Source: Halomonas ramblicola
GTDB taxonomy: Bacteria; Pseudomonadota; Gammaproteobacteria; Pseudomonadales; Halomonadaceae
DNA length: 64,000 nucleotides
Direction: 5' to 3'
Assembly: GCF_030409215.1 (NCBI RefSeq)
Contig: NZ_JAUFPL010000016.1
Coordinates: 210,140 to 274,139 of the forward strand
Positions 1 through 8,594 of this stretch are shown piece after piece. The notes beneath the pieces were generated by a model. It worked only from the letters and a program-made list of their open reading frames with translations. It searched no databases and was not told the origin of the DNA. The translations under genes and the position numbers were made by a program. Within the stretch, counting starts at the first letter, position 1; each line of letters opens with the position of its first letter.

Positions 1-1
1 G

Positions 2-340
2 CTGTCGCGGGTGGCGCTGGGCGATGCCGCCACCCGCAGCCGCGAGCACGACCTCCGCGAGCGCTTCCTCGCCGTGGCCCCCGAGGTGCTGCGTCCGCTG
101 GCGCACAGCATCTTCCTCGGCGATACGCGCCACCTGCTGGCCGAGGTCCGCGTGCCCTGCCTGATCCTGCAGACCGCCCGAGATGCCATCGTGCCGCTCA
201 GCGCCGCCGAGTACCTGCAGCGCCACCTGCCATGCGGCGAGCTGGTGGTGATGGAGGCCGCCGGGCACTATCCCCAACTCACCGACCCCGAGACCCTCGC
301 CCGGGCCCTGCAGGGCCGCTTGGCGGTGCGAGGCCATTGA
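2..340 (+). CDS. RsbQ-like alpha/beta hydrolase, C-terminal part (5' end outside window)
   Basis: Only the last 112 residues are present; the gene begins upstream of the window. The visible part has the acid (ARDAIVP) and the histidine (AAGHYP) of an alpha/beta hydrolase triad. The surrounding pattern, LILQ-x2-RDAIVP, then a YLQRHLP segment, then MEAAGHYPQL, closely follows the C-terminus of Bacillus RsbQ. RsbQ works with the PAS phosphatase RsbP in energy-stress sensing. Here the next gene, 9 bp downstream, is a PAS-GGDEF protein, so the hydrolase probably supplies or processes a ligand for that PAS domain. The family assignment is from sequence; the partner role is inference. Confidence 0.8.
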   Translation: MSRVALGDAATRSREHDLRERFLAVAPEVLRPLAHSIFLGDTRHLLAEVRVPCLILQTARDAIVPLSAAEYLQRHLPCGELVVMEAAGHYPQLTDPETLARALQGRLAVRGH

Positions 341-349
341 GGAGGCGCC

Positions 350-1345
350 ATGCCGATCAGTGCCGCCGACCTGGCCCAGTGGTGGAACAGCGCCCCGACC
401 GGACAGGTGGTCATCGATGAGCAGGGCGTCATCCTCTTCGTCAACCGGACCCTGAGCGACTGGCTGGAGCGTCCCGCCCGCGCCCTCGTCGACCGGTCCG
501 CCAGCGAGCTCTTCACGCCCGCATCGCGCATGCTCTACCTGGGGTTGCTGGCCTATCGACTGGCCGAACGCGGCCAGGTGGACGAGGTGCATCTGGCCCT
601 GCGGTTGCCCGACGACACCTCCATGCCGGTGCTGTGCAGCGGTCGGCAGGTGGAGCACCGGGGCGCTCGCCTGGCGTTGCTCTCGTTGCTGCCGATCCCG
701 CGCAAGGACCGCCTGGAGCGCGAGTTGCTCGACGCCCGCGAGGCGACCCAGCGTGCCCTGGCCGAGAAGGATGCGGTGATCGCCGAACTGGAGGAGCTGC
801 AGGCCGTGTTGCTGGCGCGTCGCGAGGAGCTCGAGACGGTGAACGGCCGATTGGGGGCCGAGGCGATCACCGACCCCCTGACCGGGCTGCCCAACCGGCG
901 CTGCTTCGAGCGGGTCCTGAATGAGTTGATGCGTCAGGCGGGGAAGGAGAACGAGGCGGTATCGACCTTCGCCCTGGCGCTACTCGACGTCGACCATTTC
1001 AAGGCGATCAACGACCGCCTCGGCCATACGGCCGGGGATCGCGTGCTCGAGCGCCTCGCCGCGCTGCTCTCGGCCACCCTGCGCGCCCATGACCTGGTGG
1101 CACGCATCGGCGGCGAGGAGTTCGCGCTACTGATGCTTCATACCACCCCCGAGGCCGCGCGCCACGCCATGGAGCGGTTGCGCCAGTCCATCGCCGAGCA
1201 TGTCTGGAACGAGGTGGAGGTCACGGTCAGTATCGGCCTCTCCGGCTATCGGCCCGGCGATACCCCAGAGCGGCTCTTCCAGCGTGCCGACGCCGCGCTC
1301 TACTCCGCCAAGCATGCCGGACGCAACCTGCTCGCCGACGGCTAG
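350..1345 (+). CDS. PAS-GGDEF diguanylate cyclase
   Basis: A 331-residue cytosolic protein with no membrane segment. It has an N-terminal PAS domain (about residues 8-110), a charged coiled-coil linker (about 110-165) and a C-terminal GGDEF domain with the catalytic signature GGEEF. An RxxD inhibitory site (RAHD) lies five residues before it, so the enzyme should make cyclic di-GMP and be product-inhibited. The start at 350 has a strong GAGGAGG ribosome site. It sits 9 bp after the RsbQ-like hydrolase gene and is almost certainly co-transcribed. The PAS domain is the likely receiver of the hydrolase-derived signal (inference). Confidence 0.9.
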   Translation: MPISAADLAQWWNSAPTGQVVIDEQGVILFVNRTLSDWLERPARALVDRSASELFTPASRMLYLGLLAYRLAERGQVDEVHLALRLPDDTSMPVLCSGRQVEHRGARLALLSLLPIPRKDRLERELLDAREATQRALAEKDAVIAELEELQAVLLARREELETVNGRLGAEAITDPLTGLPNRRCFERVLNELMRQAGKENEAVSTFALALLDVDHFKAINDRLGHTAGDRVLERLAALLSATLRAHDLVARIGGEEFALLMLHTTPEAARHAMERLRQSIAEHVWNEVEVTVSIGLSGYRPGDTPERLFQRADAALYSAKHAGRNLLADG

Positions 1346-1346
1346 C

Positions 1347-1670
1347 CTAGTCGCCGCCGCCGATCGTCAGGCGCAGCGCCTGCAGGCCGTCCAGGCGGAC
1401 CCGGAGTTCGTCGCTGAACAGCGGGTGGCCGTCCAGGCGGATGTCCAGGCTGGCCTCGGCGCCGCGATACCCGACGGTGGCGGCGATCTCGGCCTGCTGG
1501 CTGATGGGTGCCAGGGGACCGTAGTCGATGTGCTTCACGTCCACGGCGGTCATGCCGCTGTCGTCGAGCTGTTGCTGGATACTCTGCTCGATGGCGATGC
1601 CGTAGTAGAAGTAGAGGCCTCCGTAGGCGAGACCGGCGAGCAGGACGAGATAGAAGACGAAGCGGCCCAT
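1347..1670 (-). CDS. Small membrane-anchored hypothetical protein
   Basis: A 107-residue protein of unknown function. One hydrophobic segment (about residues 4-27) is followed by a polar domain rich in alternating hydrophobic residues and Asp. This fits a single-span protein with a periplasmic domain. The start is supported by AGGAGATACC just upstream on the minus strand. The gene ends 1 bp from the end of the convergent diguanylate cyclase gene, leaving no room for a separate terminator. I recognise no domain. Confidence 0.6.
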   Translation of the reverse strand: MGRFVFYLVLLAGLAYGGLYFYYGIAIEQSIQQQLDDSGMTAVDVKHIDYGPLAPISQQAEIAATVGYRGAEASLDIRLDGHPLFSDELRVRLDGLQALRLTIGGGD

Positions 1671-1727
1671 GGTATCTCCTGGGATGGTGGGGACGGTTCC
1701 TTCCTGTCCCCGCGGTTATAGCACGGT

Positions 1728-2123
1728 TCAGCGGCGAACGGGGCGCCAGCCGCCCTCGCGGATCATCGGGCAGCCGTCGACCGCGTGGTTGTAGAGGTAG
1801 AGCCAGGCGGGACCGAAGGCGGTGGTGTGGATGACGCGGTCGAAGTCGCCGTGCCTGGGGGTGCGTACCCGGTAGTCCTCGAGGCGGTCGAGGCCGGCCA
1901 GCAGCCGGGCGTCGACCCGGAATACCTCCACCTCGATGCCCCGCGAGGGTTCGGGCTTGGCACCGGGGTAGGGGCCGAGGTCGTAGAGGGTGGCGGTGGT
2001 GAGACGATCGGTGCCCAGGAAGTCGGCGCCTTCCAGCCAGTGGTGGTTGCGCAGCCCGCGCTTCAGGGTGCCGTAGACGGCGACCAGCGGCGTGCGCTGG
2101 ATGGCGACGACGGGGGATGGCAT
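1728..2123 (-). CDS. Gamma-glutamylcyclotransferase-like (AIG2/GGCT fold) protein
   Basis: A 131-residue protein starting with the family hallmark VAVYGTLKRG, followed by a LYDLGPYPGAKP segment. Both are typical of the small GGCT/AIG2-like fold that cleaves gamma-glutamyl amines or dipeptides to pyroglutamate. The catalytic acidic residue expected mid-protein could be one of the Glu residues in the EVEVFRVD region. AGGAGG lies eight bases before the start. Substrate cannot be told from sequence; neighbours give no clear pathway. Confidence 0.8.
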   Translation of the reverse strand: MPSPVVAIQRTPLVAVYGTLKRGLRNHHWLEGADFLGTDRLTTATLYDLGPYPGAKPEPSRGIEVEVFRVDARLLAGLDRLEDYRVRTPRHGDFDRVIHTTAFGPAWLYLYNHAVDGCPMIREGGWRPVRR

Positions 2124-2236
2124 GACCTGGCCTCCTGAGGTTGGCTTGACGGGAACGGGGGGCGATTACCAGGCTGCCATTCTACCAGAGACGGCCGGCG
2201 CGCCCGGCCGCGGATCAGCGTCGAGAGGAGGAGACG

Positions 2237-2992
2237 ATGACGACGCCTTGCCTGGGCATCCTGCTGCCCGATGATGGGCCGGATGACTACGAGTGGCACG
2301 AGCTCAGCGGGGAGGCGGTGCCCGACGCGGGGGCATTGCCCGCCATCGCCGTGGGCAAGGTGGCCAGCGATGGCCACCACGAGCCGGGGGCGCTCACCGC
2401 GCTGGGGGCGGTGGAGCGCCTGGCCCCGGTGGGCGGGCGCCTGGTGCGGGAACGGGGCGCCCGGGCGGTGGTATGGGCCTGCACCAGCGGCAGCTTCATC
2501 GGCGGGCTGGCGTGGGCCCGGGCCCAGGCGGCCGGCCTGGAGGCCCGGCTGGGCGTACCGGTCACCAGCACCGCCCTGGCCTTCCGCGAGGCACTCGAGG
2601 CCTTGGGCGAGCGGCGGGTGGACCTGCTCAGCCCCTACCCGCAGGACGTGACCGACCGCCTGGTGCGCTTCCTCGGCGAGGACGGCGGGGCGGAGGTGAT
2701 CCGGGTCGAGGCGCTGGACTGCCCCTTCGCGGCGGACTCCAACCGGCTGGATATCGTCGCCGCCGTGGCCGAGTTCGCCAGGGCGCATCCCGCCGGCGAC
2801 CGCCCCCTGCTGGTGCCCGACACGGCGGTGAATACCCTGCGCCGACTGGAGGCGATGGCGAGCGCCGCCGGTCGCCCGCTGCTCACCGCCAACCAGGTCA
2901 CGCTGTGGGCGGGCCTCGAGCGCCTGGGCTGGGGCTCGGCTCCGGCCGGCTACCTGCGCCAGTTGGCGGGGCGCCGGCAGGGGGCATCCTGA
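2237..2992 (+). CDS. Asp/Glu racemase superfamily protein (maleate isomerase / arylmalonate decarboxylase type)
   Basis: A 251-residue enzyme of the two-lobed Asp/Glu racemase superfamily. The first catalytic cysteine is in WACTSGSF (about residue 80). The second half carries LLVPDTAVNTL where maleate isomerases have a second Cys-Thr/Gly motif, so Asp occupies the second catalytic position. This argues against classical two-Cys racemase or isomerase chemistry. The start follows a strong GAGGAGGAG site. Only about 40 bp separate it from the next gene on the same strand. Related proteins include EutA-like ectoine-utilisation and arylmalonate decarboxylase types; the true substrate is unknown. 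Confidence 0.7.
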   Translation: MTTPCLGILLPDDGPDDYEWHELSGEAVPDAGALPAIAVGKVASDGHHEPGALTALGAVERLAPVGGRLVRERGARAVVWACTSGSFIGGLAWARAQAAGLEARLGVPVTSTALAFREALEALGERRVDLLSPYPQDVTDRLVRFLGEDGGAEVIRVEALDCPFAADSNRLDIVAAVAEFARAHPAGDRPLLVPDTAVNTLRRLEAMASAAGRPLLTANQVTLWAGLERLGWGSAPAGYLRQLAGRRQGAS

Positions 2993-3033
2993 GGCACAAT
3001 GGCATGATGACACCCCGCATCGAGGAGGCTGCG

Positions 3034-4002
3034 ATGGCGACATGTCACACCCCCGACGAGGGGGTCCCGGTGGGTATCAGCGCCTGCCTGATGGGCGAGC
3101 AGGTGCGCTACAACGGCGGGCACAAGCGCTCCCGCTACTGCCTGGAGGTGCTCGCCGAGCGCTTCCGCCTGGAACCCTTCTGCCCGGAGCTGGCCGCCGG
3201 CCTCGGCGTGCCGCGCGAGCCCATCCGGCTGATGGGGCGGCCCGGCGAGGAGCCGCGGGTGGTGGGCACGGCGGATCCGGAGCTGGATGTCACCGAGCGC
3301 CTGGAGGTGGTGAGCCGTGACTTCGCCGAGGGCCATCGCCACCTGCGCGGCTTCATCCTGATGAAGGGCTCGCCCAGCTGCGGCCTGGAGCGGGTCAAGG
3401 TCTACCACCCCAACGGCATGCCCAGTCACGCCGATTCCGGCGCCTTCGTGCGCGCCCTGCGCCGCCACTTCCCGGAGCTGCCCCTGGAGGAGGAGGCGCG
3501 CATGAACGACGCCGTGCTGCGCGAGAACTTCATCACCCGGGTCTACGCCTACGACGACTGGAAGCGCCATGTGGAGGCCGACCCCGGCTACCACCAGCTG
3601 CTGCAGTTCCACAGCCGCCAGAAGTACCTGCTGATGGCGCACCATGTGGAGGCCTATCGCGAACTGGGCCGCTACCTGGCCGAGGCCAGCAAGCGCCCCC
3701 TGACGGAGGCCATGGACCACTACCTGCAGCGCTTCATGGCGGCGCTGGCCCGGCCAGCGACCCGCAAGACCCACGCCAATGCCCTGATGCACGTACTGGG
3801 CTACCTGAAGCAGGAGCTCGACGGCGAGACCCGCCGCGACCTGCTGGCGGCCATCGAGGACTATCGCCGGGGCCACGTGCAACTGGCGGTGCCCATGCGC
3901 CTGCTCAACCACTACCTGAAGCGTCATGGCTCGGAGTACATCCGTCGCCAGACCTACCTCGACCCGCACCCCTACGAGCTGGGGCTGCGCAACGCCATCT
4001 GA
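3034..4002 (+). CDS. DUF523-DUF1722 protein (YbgA-like)
   Basis: A 322-residue two-domain protein. Residues about 8-160 are DUF523 with conserved GISACLMGEQVRYNGGHK, CPE and KGSPSCG segments; the conserved cysteines suggest metal or sulphur chemistry. Residues about 185-315 are DUF1722 (YbgA family), starting with FHSRQKYLLMAHH. Two in-frame ATGs lie upstream (3004, 3007), but the GAGGAGG site places the start at 3034. The function of this family is unknown. In other genomes it often sits beside photolyase genes; none is seen here. Confidence 0.85.
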   Translation: MATCHTPDEGVPVGISACLMGEQVRYNGGHKRSRYCLEVLAERFRLEPFCPELAAGLGVPREPIRLMGRPGEEPRVVGTADPELDVTERLEVVSRDFAEGHRHLRGFILMKGSPSCGLERVKVYHPNGMPSHADSGAFVRALRRHFPELPLEEEARMNDAVLRENFITRVYAYDDWKRHVEADPGYHQLLQFHSRQKYLLMAHHVEAYRELGRYLAEASKRPLTEAMDHYLQRFMAALARPATRKTHANALMHVLGYLKQELDGETRRDLLAAIEDYRRGHVQLAVPMRLLNHYLKRHGSEYIRRQTYLDPHPYELGLRNAI

Positions 4003-4005
4003 GGC

Positions 4006-4872
4006 TCAGGGCCGGCGTTCGCTGCGCGTCGAGCCCAGCAGCACCCGGTCCAGCCACCGCGTGCCCAGCAGTCGCTTCAGGGTGCCGAACAGGTGGGTCG
4101 GCAGGGTCACGTAGTAGCGGGCCCGCGGCCGCGGGCTCTCCAGGGCGTGGATCAACTTGTCGACCACCGCTTCGGGCCCCAGGGTGAAGGCGCCGCCGCC
4201 GTCGCTGCCCGCCAGGCGGGCCTCCACGGCCCGGTAGGTCGTGGCGTGGGCGCTGTGCGCGGCATCGATGTTGGCCTGGTAGGCGCGATAGGCGTTCTCG
4301 CGGAAGCGGCTGGTGATGGGGCCGGGCTCGATCAGGCTGACGTGGATGCCGGTGCCGGTGAGTTCCTGGCGCAGGGTGTCGGTGAGCCCCTCGAGGGCGA
4401 ACTTCGAGCAGACATAGGCGCCGCGATAGGGCAGGGCGGCCAGGCCCAGCACCGAGCTGTTCTGCACGATGCGCCCCCGGCCCTGGCGACGCATCGCCGG
4501 CAGCACCCGGCAGGTGAGCTCGTGGGTGCCCAGCAGGTTGGTCTCGAGCTGGGCGCGCAGCACCGCACGGCTCAGGTCCTCCACGGCGCCGGGTTGGCCA
4601 TAGGCGGCGTTGTTGAAGAGCGCATCGAGCCGCCCGTCGGTGCGTTCGAGCACCGTCGCCACGCAGGCCGCGATGGAGGCGCTGTCGGCGAGCTCCAGCG
4701 CCACGGCCTCGAGGCCTTCCGCGGCCAGGCGCGCCAGGTCCGCCTCGCGCCGGGCGGTGGCGAAGACCCGCCAGCCCCGCGCCTTCAGCGCATGGGCGGC
4801 GGCCTCGCCGATGCCGCTGGAGCAGCCGGTGATCAGCACGCTGCGCGTCGTCGTGGATGGGGCGTGGGACAT
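4006..4872 (-). CDS. Short-chain dehydrogenase/reductase
   Basis: A 288-residue classical SDR. Visible motifs are the Rossmann TGCSSGIG (about residues 14-21), NNAAYG, the catalytic Ser in QNSSVLG and the YVCSK active-site Tyr/Lys. The IEPGPITSRF segment is also typical. It has a longer C-terminal tail than a minimal SDR, ending in a basic helix that may contact a membrane or lipid substrate. An NAD(P)-dependent oxidoreductase is certain; the substrate is not predictable. It converges with the DUF523 gene, 3 bp apart. Confidence 0.88.
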   Translation of the reverse strand: MSHAPSTTTRSVLITGCSSGIGEAAAHALKARGWRVFATARREADLARLAAEGLEAVALELADSASIAACVATVLERTDGRLDALFNNAAYGQPGAVEDLSRAVLRAQLETNLLGTHELTCRVLPAMRRQGRGRIVQNSSVLGLAALPYRGAYVCSKFALEGLTDTLRQELTGTGIHVSLIEPGPITSRFRENAYRAYQANIDAAHSAHATTYRAVEARLAGSDGGGAFTLGPEAVVDKLIHALESPRPRARYYVTLPTHLFGTLKRLLGTRWLDRVLLGSTRSERRP

Positions 4873-4993
4873 GCAAGGGGCTCCTCGGCAGGGTGACGGA
4901 CCAGCCCCGCACTCTGGTCGCCGACGGTCGATCATGCAAGTCGAGCGGGTAGCGCCTACAATGCCCCGACCTTCGCTCCCAGGCGCCTTCGTC

Positions 4994-6211
4994 ATGCCCG
5001 ATGCCCCGTCCCATGCGCAACGTTTCATGCGCCTGACCGCGCTGCTGGCCGAGTGGCGGCCGCTGTGGCGCCGCCTGCCGTTCCGGCACCCGGTGGTGCC
5101 CTGGCAGGCCGACTTGCCCGAGATGGCCGAGGCGTTGTTGGCCCTGCCCGAAGCCGAGCTGGCGCGCCTGGAGGCCGCGCCCTTCGCGGACTCGCCGCTG
5201 GCCGCCTGGCTGCCGGTTGCCGAGCTGGCGGCACTGGTCGAGCTGCCGCGGCTGGCGGCCGGGGCGGCGCCGCCGGAGGCCTGGGGGGAGCACGTCGGCG
5301 GGCGCAAGTGGCGGCAGGTCCAGGCCTTCCTGCCCCGGGTGAGGCTCGCGCCCGGCGAGGCGCCGCTGGAATGGTGCGCCGGCAAGGGACACCTGGCCCG
5401 CGCCCTGGCGCGCTGGCACGCCACCGAGGTCACCGCCCTGGAGTGGCGGCCCGAGCTCTGCGAGGCCGGTCATGCCCTGGCCGGGCGGCAGGGCGCCCGG
5501 GTACGCCTCCGGGTCCAGGACGTCATGGCTCCCGATGTCGGCCGCTGGCTCGGCCCCGACCGCCATGCGGCCGCGCTACATGCCTGCGGCGACCTGCACC
5601 GGCGGCTGCTGGAAGAGGCCGTCGCGGCAGGCGCCGCCGTCACCCTGGCCCCCTGCTGCTACCAGCGCACCACCGCGGAGGCCTATCGGCCGCTCTCGCG
5701 ACTGGGCGGCGAGCTGATGGCCGCCCATGACCTGGCGCTCGACCGCGACGACCTGGCCCTGGCGGTGCGGGAGACGGTGACCGCCCCACGAGGGGTGCGG
5801 CGACACCGTGAGCGGGCCTCCGTCTGGCGGCTGGGGTTCGACCTGCTGCAGCGCGAGGCGCGTGGCGTGGACGCCTACCTGCCGGTGCCCAGCCTGGCCT
5901 ACGGCCAGATGCCCGAGACCTTCGAGGGCTTCTGTCGCTGGGCGGCCGAGCGCAAGGGCGTGACCCTGCCGCCTGTCGTCCGCTGGGCCGACTTCGAGGC
6001 GGCCGGCTGGCGCCGCCAGTCGGAGGTGGCGCGCCTCGAGCTGGTCCGCCACCTGTTCCGCCGTCCGCTGGAGGTGTGGCTGGTGCTGGACCGCCTGCGC
6101 TTCCTCGAGGAGGCCGGCTACACCGTGGAGCTCGGCACCTTCTGCGACCGGGGGCTCACCCCGCGCAACCTGCTGCTACGGGCAGTGCCCGGGCGGGCTG
6201 TGCCATCCTGA
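4994..6211 (+). CDS. SAM-dependent methyltransferase (METTL25-like)
   Basis: A 405-residue protein with a SAM-binding core: motif I EWCAGKGHLARAL (about residue 127 onward), an acidic EWRPE strand, then LHACGDLH and APCCYQ. This pattern resembles the Methyltransf_32 / METTL25 group. N- and C-terminal helical regions flank the core. Two start codons are possible, 4961 and 4994; neither has a strong ribosome site and I chose 4994. The substrate (RNA or protein) is unknown. It is divergent from the SDR gene, with about 120 bp between them. Confidence 0.75.
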   Translation: MPDAPSHAQRFMRLTALLAEWRPLWRRLPFRHPVVPWQADLPEMAEALLALPEAELARLEAAPFADSPLAAWLPVAELAALVELPRLAAGAAPPEAWGEHVGGRKWRQVQAFLPRVRLAPGEAPLEWCAGKGHLARALARWHATEVTALEWRPELCEAGHALAGRQGARVRLRVQDVMAPDVGRWLGPDRHAAALHACGDLHRRLLEEAVAAGAAVTLAPCCYQRTTAEAYRPLSRLGGELMAAHDLALDRDDLALAVRETVTAPRGVRRHRERASVWRLGFDLLQREARGVDAYLPVPSLAYGQMPETFEGFCRWAAERKGVTLPPVVRWADFEAAGWRRQSEVARLELVRHLFRRPLEVWLVLDRLRFLEEAGYTVELGTFCDRGLTPRNLLLRAVPGRAVPS

Positions 6212-6247
6212 CGAGAGTTCGCTGGAACCTGCTCGGAGGTAGTCTCG

Positions 6248-6889
6248 ATGCCCTGGAAGCGGATGCTGGTACTGGTGGCGCTCGGCTGGGGCCTGTTCCA
6301 CTTCGTGATTGCGCCACCCGCCGAGGTGGTGGCCACGGATATCGGCGAGCACCACCCCCTGCCCGCGGATCGGCCACTGCCTTCCCTCGAGGAGGCCCCC
6401 CGCCAGAACGACCTGCCGGCCGGGCAGCGACGGCTGACGGTCGAGGGGCTCGACCTCGTCGTGGTGCCCCGCGCCACCTTCGAACTCCAGGCCCGGGTGC
6501 TGTCGAGCCGCGCGTATCGACTCGGCCGCGAGTCGCGCATCTCGCCGCTGGACCTGGCTTTGGGCTGGGGACCCATGGCCGAGGAGCGGGTGCTGGCGGC
6601 ACTGGAGATATCCCAGCGCAACCGCTGGTATTACTGGCGCAGCGAGGCGGCGCCCCCCATCCCGCCACGGGAGATCAGCCGCCACAGCGGCAACATGCAC
6701 ATGCTGGCCGGCGATGCCATGACCCTGAAGCGACTGGAGAGCCTGGAGGCCGGCGACCGGGTGACCCTGCGTGGCCACCTGGTGGATGTCGAGGAGGGCG
6801 GCTGGCGCTGGCGGACCAGCACCAGCCGCACCGACACGGGGCGGGGAGCCTGCGAGATCGTGTTGGTCGACTCGTTGACCGTGGACTGA
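6248..6889 (+). CDS. Membrane-anchored hypothetical protein
   Basis: A 213-residue protein with one N-terminal hydrophobic segment (about residues 6-24), probably a signal anchor, then a soluble domain. The domain contains SPLDLALGWGPM and a late SRHSGNMHM stretch before a beta-rich end (GDRVTLRGHLVDVE). I recognise the general look of a conserved proteobacterial periplasmic protein but no named family. AGGTAG precedes the start. No function is proposed. Confidence 0.55.
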   Translation: MPWKRMLVLVALGWGLFHFVIAPPAEVVATDIGEHHPLPADRPLPSLEEAPRQNDLPAGQRRLTVEGLDLVVVPRATFELQARVLSSRAYRLGRESRISPLDLALGWGPMAEERVLAALEISQRNRWYYWRSEAAPPIPPREISRHSGNMHMLAGDAMTLKRLESLEAGDRVTLRGHLVDVEEGGWRWRTSTSRTDTGRGACEIVLVDSLTVD

Positions 6890-6956
6890 GTCTCCGCAGG
6901 CACCGGCCCCTCGCGCCGCCGAGGAGGCATGCCGACGTCGGCCGCTGGGCAGCGAC

Positions 6957-7442
6957 TCAGCCGCTCATCTCCACCGGCCCGACCAGCGGCGCCGCCAGGT
7001 GGCGGGCCAGGCCCAGGGCGCCGCGACGCATCAGGCGGTGGTGGCTCCAGGCGAAGAAGGGGCGGGTCAGCGGGGCGGAGAGGTTCATCCAGGGCGGGGT
7101 GGTCCGCACCCGCCACAGGTGGGTCACCCGGGTGCCGGTGGCGCTGCCCTCCAGCTCCCAGCGGCCGATCCCTTCCAGGTCGCCGCTGGCCAGGGCCTCG
7201 ATCAGCCGGGGCTGCTCGACCCGGGTCACGTTCACCTCGAAGCGCAGCCGGTAGCCCAGGGCGCTGCGCCACAGGTAGCGGTAGCGCCGCCCCCGGCCTT
7301 CCCCATCGCCGGTGGCGAGCAGCTCCACGGCGACCAGCCCCGGCCACCAGTGCGGCCACGCCGGCGGCTCGCTCAGGGCCCCGTAGACGGTCTCGATCGG
7401 TGCGGCGAGGTGCCAGCGGGTGACGAAGCGGTAGTCGGCCAT
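6957..7442 (-). CDS. SRPBCC (START-like) family protein
   Basis: A 161-residue single-domain protein. It opens with YRFVTRWHLAAPIETVYGAL and continues with PHWWPGL, both typical of SRPBCC/polyketide-cyclase-like domains that bind hydrophobic ligands in a helix-grip cavity. The start has GGAAGG upstream. It lies 12 bp after a LolA-like gene on the same strand, so it is probably in one operon with it. The ligand is unknown. Confidence 0.8.
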   Translation of the reverse strand: MADYRFVTRWHLAAPIETVYGALSEPPAWPHWWPGLVAVELLATGDGEGRGRRYRYLWRSALGYRLRFEVNVTRVEQPRLIEALASGDLEGIGRWELEGSATGTRVTHLWRVRTTPPWMNLSAPLTRPFFAWSHHRLMRRGALGLARHLAAPLVGPVEMSG

Positions 7443-7454
7443 GGCGCCTTCCGC

Positions 7455-8072
7455 TCAGGGCGAGAAGTGGTCGGGAGGCAGCTCCGGGTCGAGCACCAGG
7501 TCCTCCAGGCGTACGCGCTCGAGCTCCCGGCCATGGCGATCGAGGCTGACCACCCGGCGCGGTAACCCATGCTCGGCATCGAGCCACAGCTCGTAGCGGG
7601 CGATGTCGTCCACCGCATGGCCCGGGGCACCCTGCACCGCCAGATGGCGGACCTCATGCTCGCCGATCCGGGCCTCGCCCAGGTCGCGCAGCTCGCCGTG
7701 CCACTGCAGGCGCTGGACGTTGCGCAGCAGGCTGCCCAGGTCCGACTGGTCGACCCGGTGGCCCCGGGCGCTGCGTACCAGGCGGTGGGTGGGGCGCAGG
7801 CTGAGGTTGGGCCCCGGAGCGCCGAAGGGCCAGACCCGCACGCGGCGAGTCTCGGGACTGTAGACCAGCACGGCACCGTGCTGGGGGGTGACCATGTCGA
7901 GGCGGATATGGCCGGGATGGCGGTAGCTGTAGCGGATCACCTCCTCGCCCCGGGGCCCCTGGCCGTGCAGGGTCGCCTGGTAGGCGGCGAGCGCCTCGAA
8001 ACGGGCCAGGGCCTCGGCGATGGGGTCGGGCCCCTGGGCCAGGGCCAGGGCGATCAGCAATTCGGCCAGCAT
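7455..8072 (-). CDS. Periplasmic LolA-like (DUF1571-type) protein
   Basis: A 205-residue protein with a short hydrophobic N-terminus that looks like a signal peptide cut after about residue 13. The rest is beta-rich: VIRYSYRHPGHIRLDMVTP, then VLVYSPETRRVRVWPFG, later YELWLDAEHGLPRRVVSLDRHG. This repeating half-barrel pattern is typical of LolA/LppX-like lipoprotein-handling proteins and DUF1571. It likely binds a lipid or lipoprotein in the periplasm. It is followed by the SRPBCC gene and preceded by a cupredoxin gene on the same strand. Confidence 0.65.
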   Translation of the reverse strand: MLAELLIALALAQGPDPIAEALARFEALAAYQATLHGQGPRGEEVIRYSYRHPGHIRLDMVTPQHGAVLVYSPETRRVRVWPFGAPGPNLSLRPTHRLVRSARGHRVDQSDLGSLLRNVQRLQWHGELRDLGEARIGEHEVRHLAVQGAPGHAVDDIARYELWLDAEHGLPRRVVSLDRHGRELERVRLEDLVLDPELPPDHFSP

Positions 8073-8112
8073 GGCGCTCTCCGCTCACTCGGCTTGCTCG
8101 ACTCTCGTTCAA

Positions 8113-8526
8113 CTACTCTTCGACGACCTCCAGTACGCCCCACATTCCTCGGTCACGGTGGCTGGGGAAAAATAACAGCCGTTCATCGCAGTAGAAGACG
8201 ACGCGGCCGGTCACCTCCGGGGTGAAGCGGACGATCCGCGCTTCGCGTCGCAGGTCGACCTCGATGTCGAGCCTCATTCGCGCATCGCGGATCACCAGGT
8301 CGTGGGGCGTCAGCCGAGTGGAGCGGCGGATCTCCAGCTCCACCGGCACCCCGACGCGCACCTGGAGTCGGTCGGGTTGGAAGCGGTAGTTGCTGCCCAC
8401 CATGGACAGCCGCTGCACCCCGTCGGGATCCAGGCGCGCCAGGGTGGGCGCGTCCTGGGCCCAGCTCGCACTCGTCGTCAGCGACAGCAGTATGGCCAGC
8501 CACAGCAGCCAGCGGAATGGGGTCAT
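8113..8526 (-). CDS. Periplasmic cupredoxin-domain protein
   Basis: A 137-residue protein with a signal peptide (cleavage near SWAQ-DAP) and a single cupredoxin-type beta barrel. Possible type-1 copper ligands are visible in the classical order His (TPHDL), Cys (FYCDE), His (FPSHRD) and Met (RGMWG). The loop between Cys and His is long (about ten residues), which is unusual. The role is probably periplasmic electron transfer or copper binding. No oxidase gene is adjacent. It may be co-transcribed with the LolA-like and SRPBCC genes downstream. Confidence 0.75.
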   Translation of the reverse strand: MTPFRWLLWLAILLSLTTSASWAQDAPTLARLDPDGVQRLSMVGSNYRFQPDRLQVRVGVPVELEIRRSTRLTPHDLVIRDARMRLDIEVDLRREARIVRFTPEVTGRVVFYCDERLLFFPSHRDRGMWGVLEVVEE

Positions 8527-8594
8527 GAGATGCCGTCCGGCGGGTCGTGCCCGCCTCGCCGTAACAGTTTCAGCATAGCAGGGCGCCGCACGTC

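Noticed and set aside
3905..5566. Long open frame on the minus strand (553 codons)
   Set aside because: It runs antisense or out of frame across the SDR and methyltransferase genes, is Arg/Pro/Gly-rich and has no domain; typical high-GC artefact.
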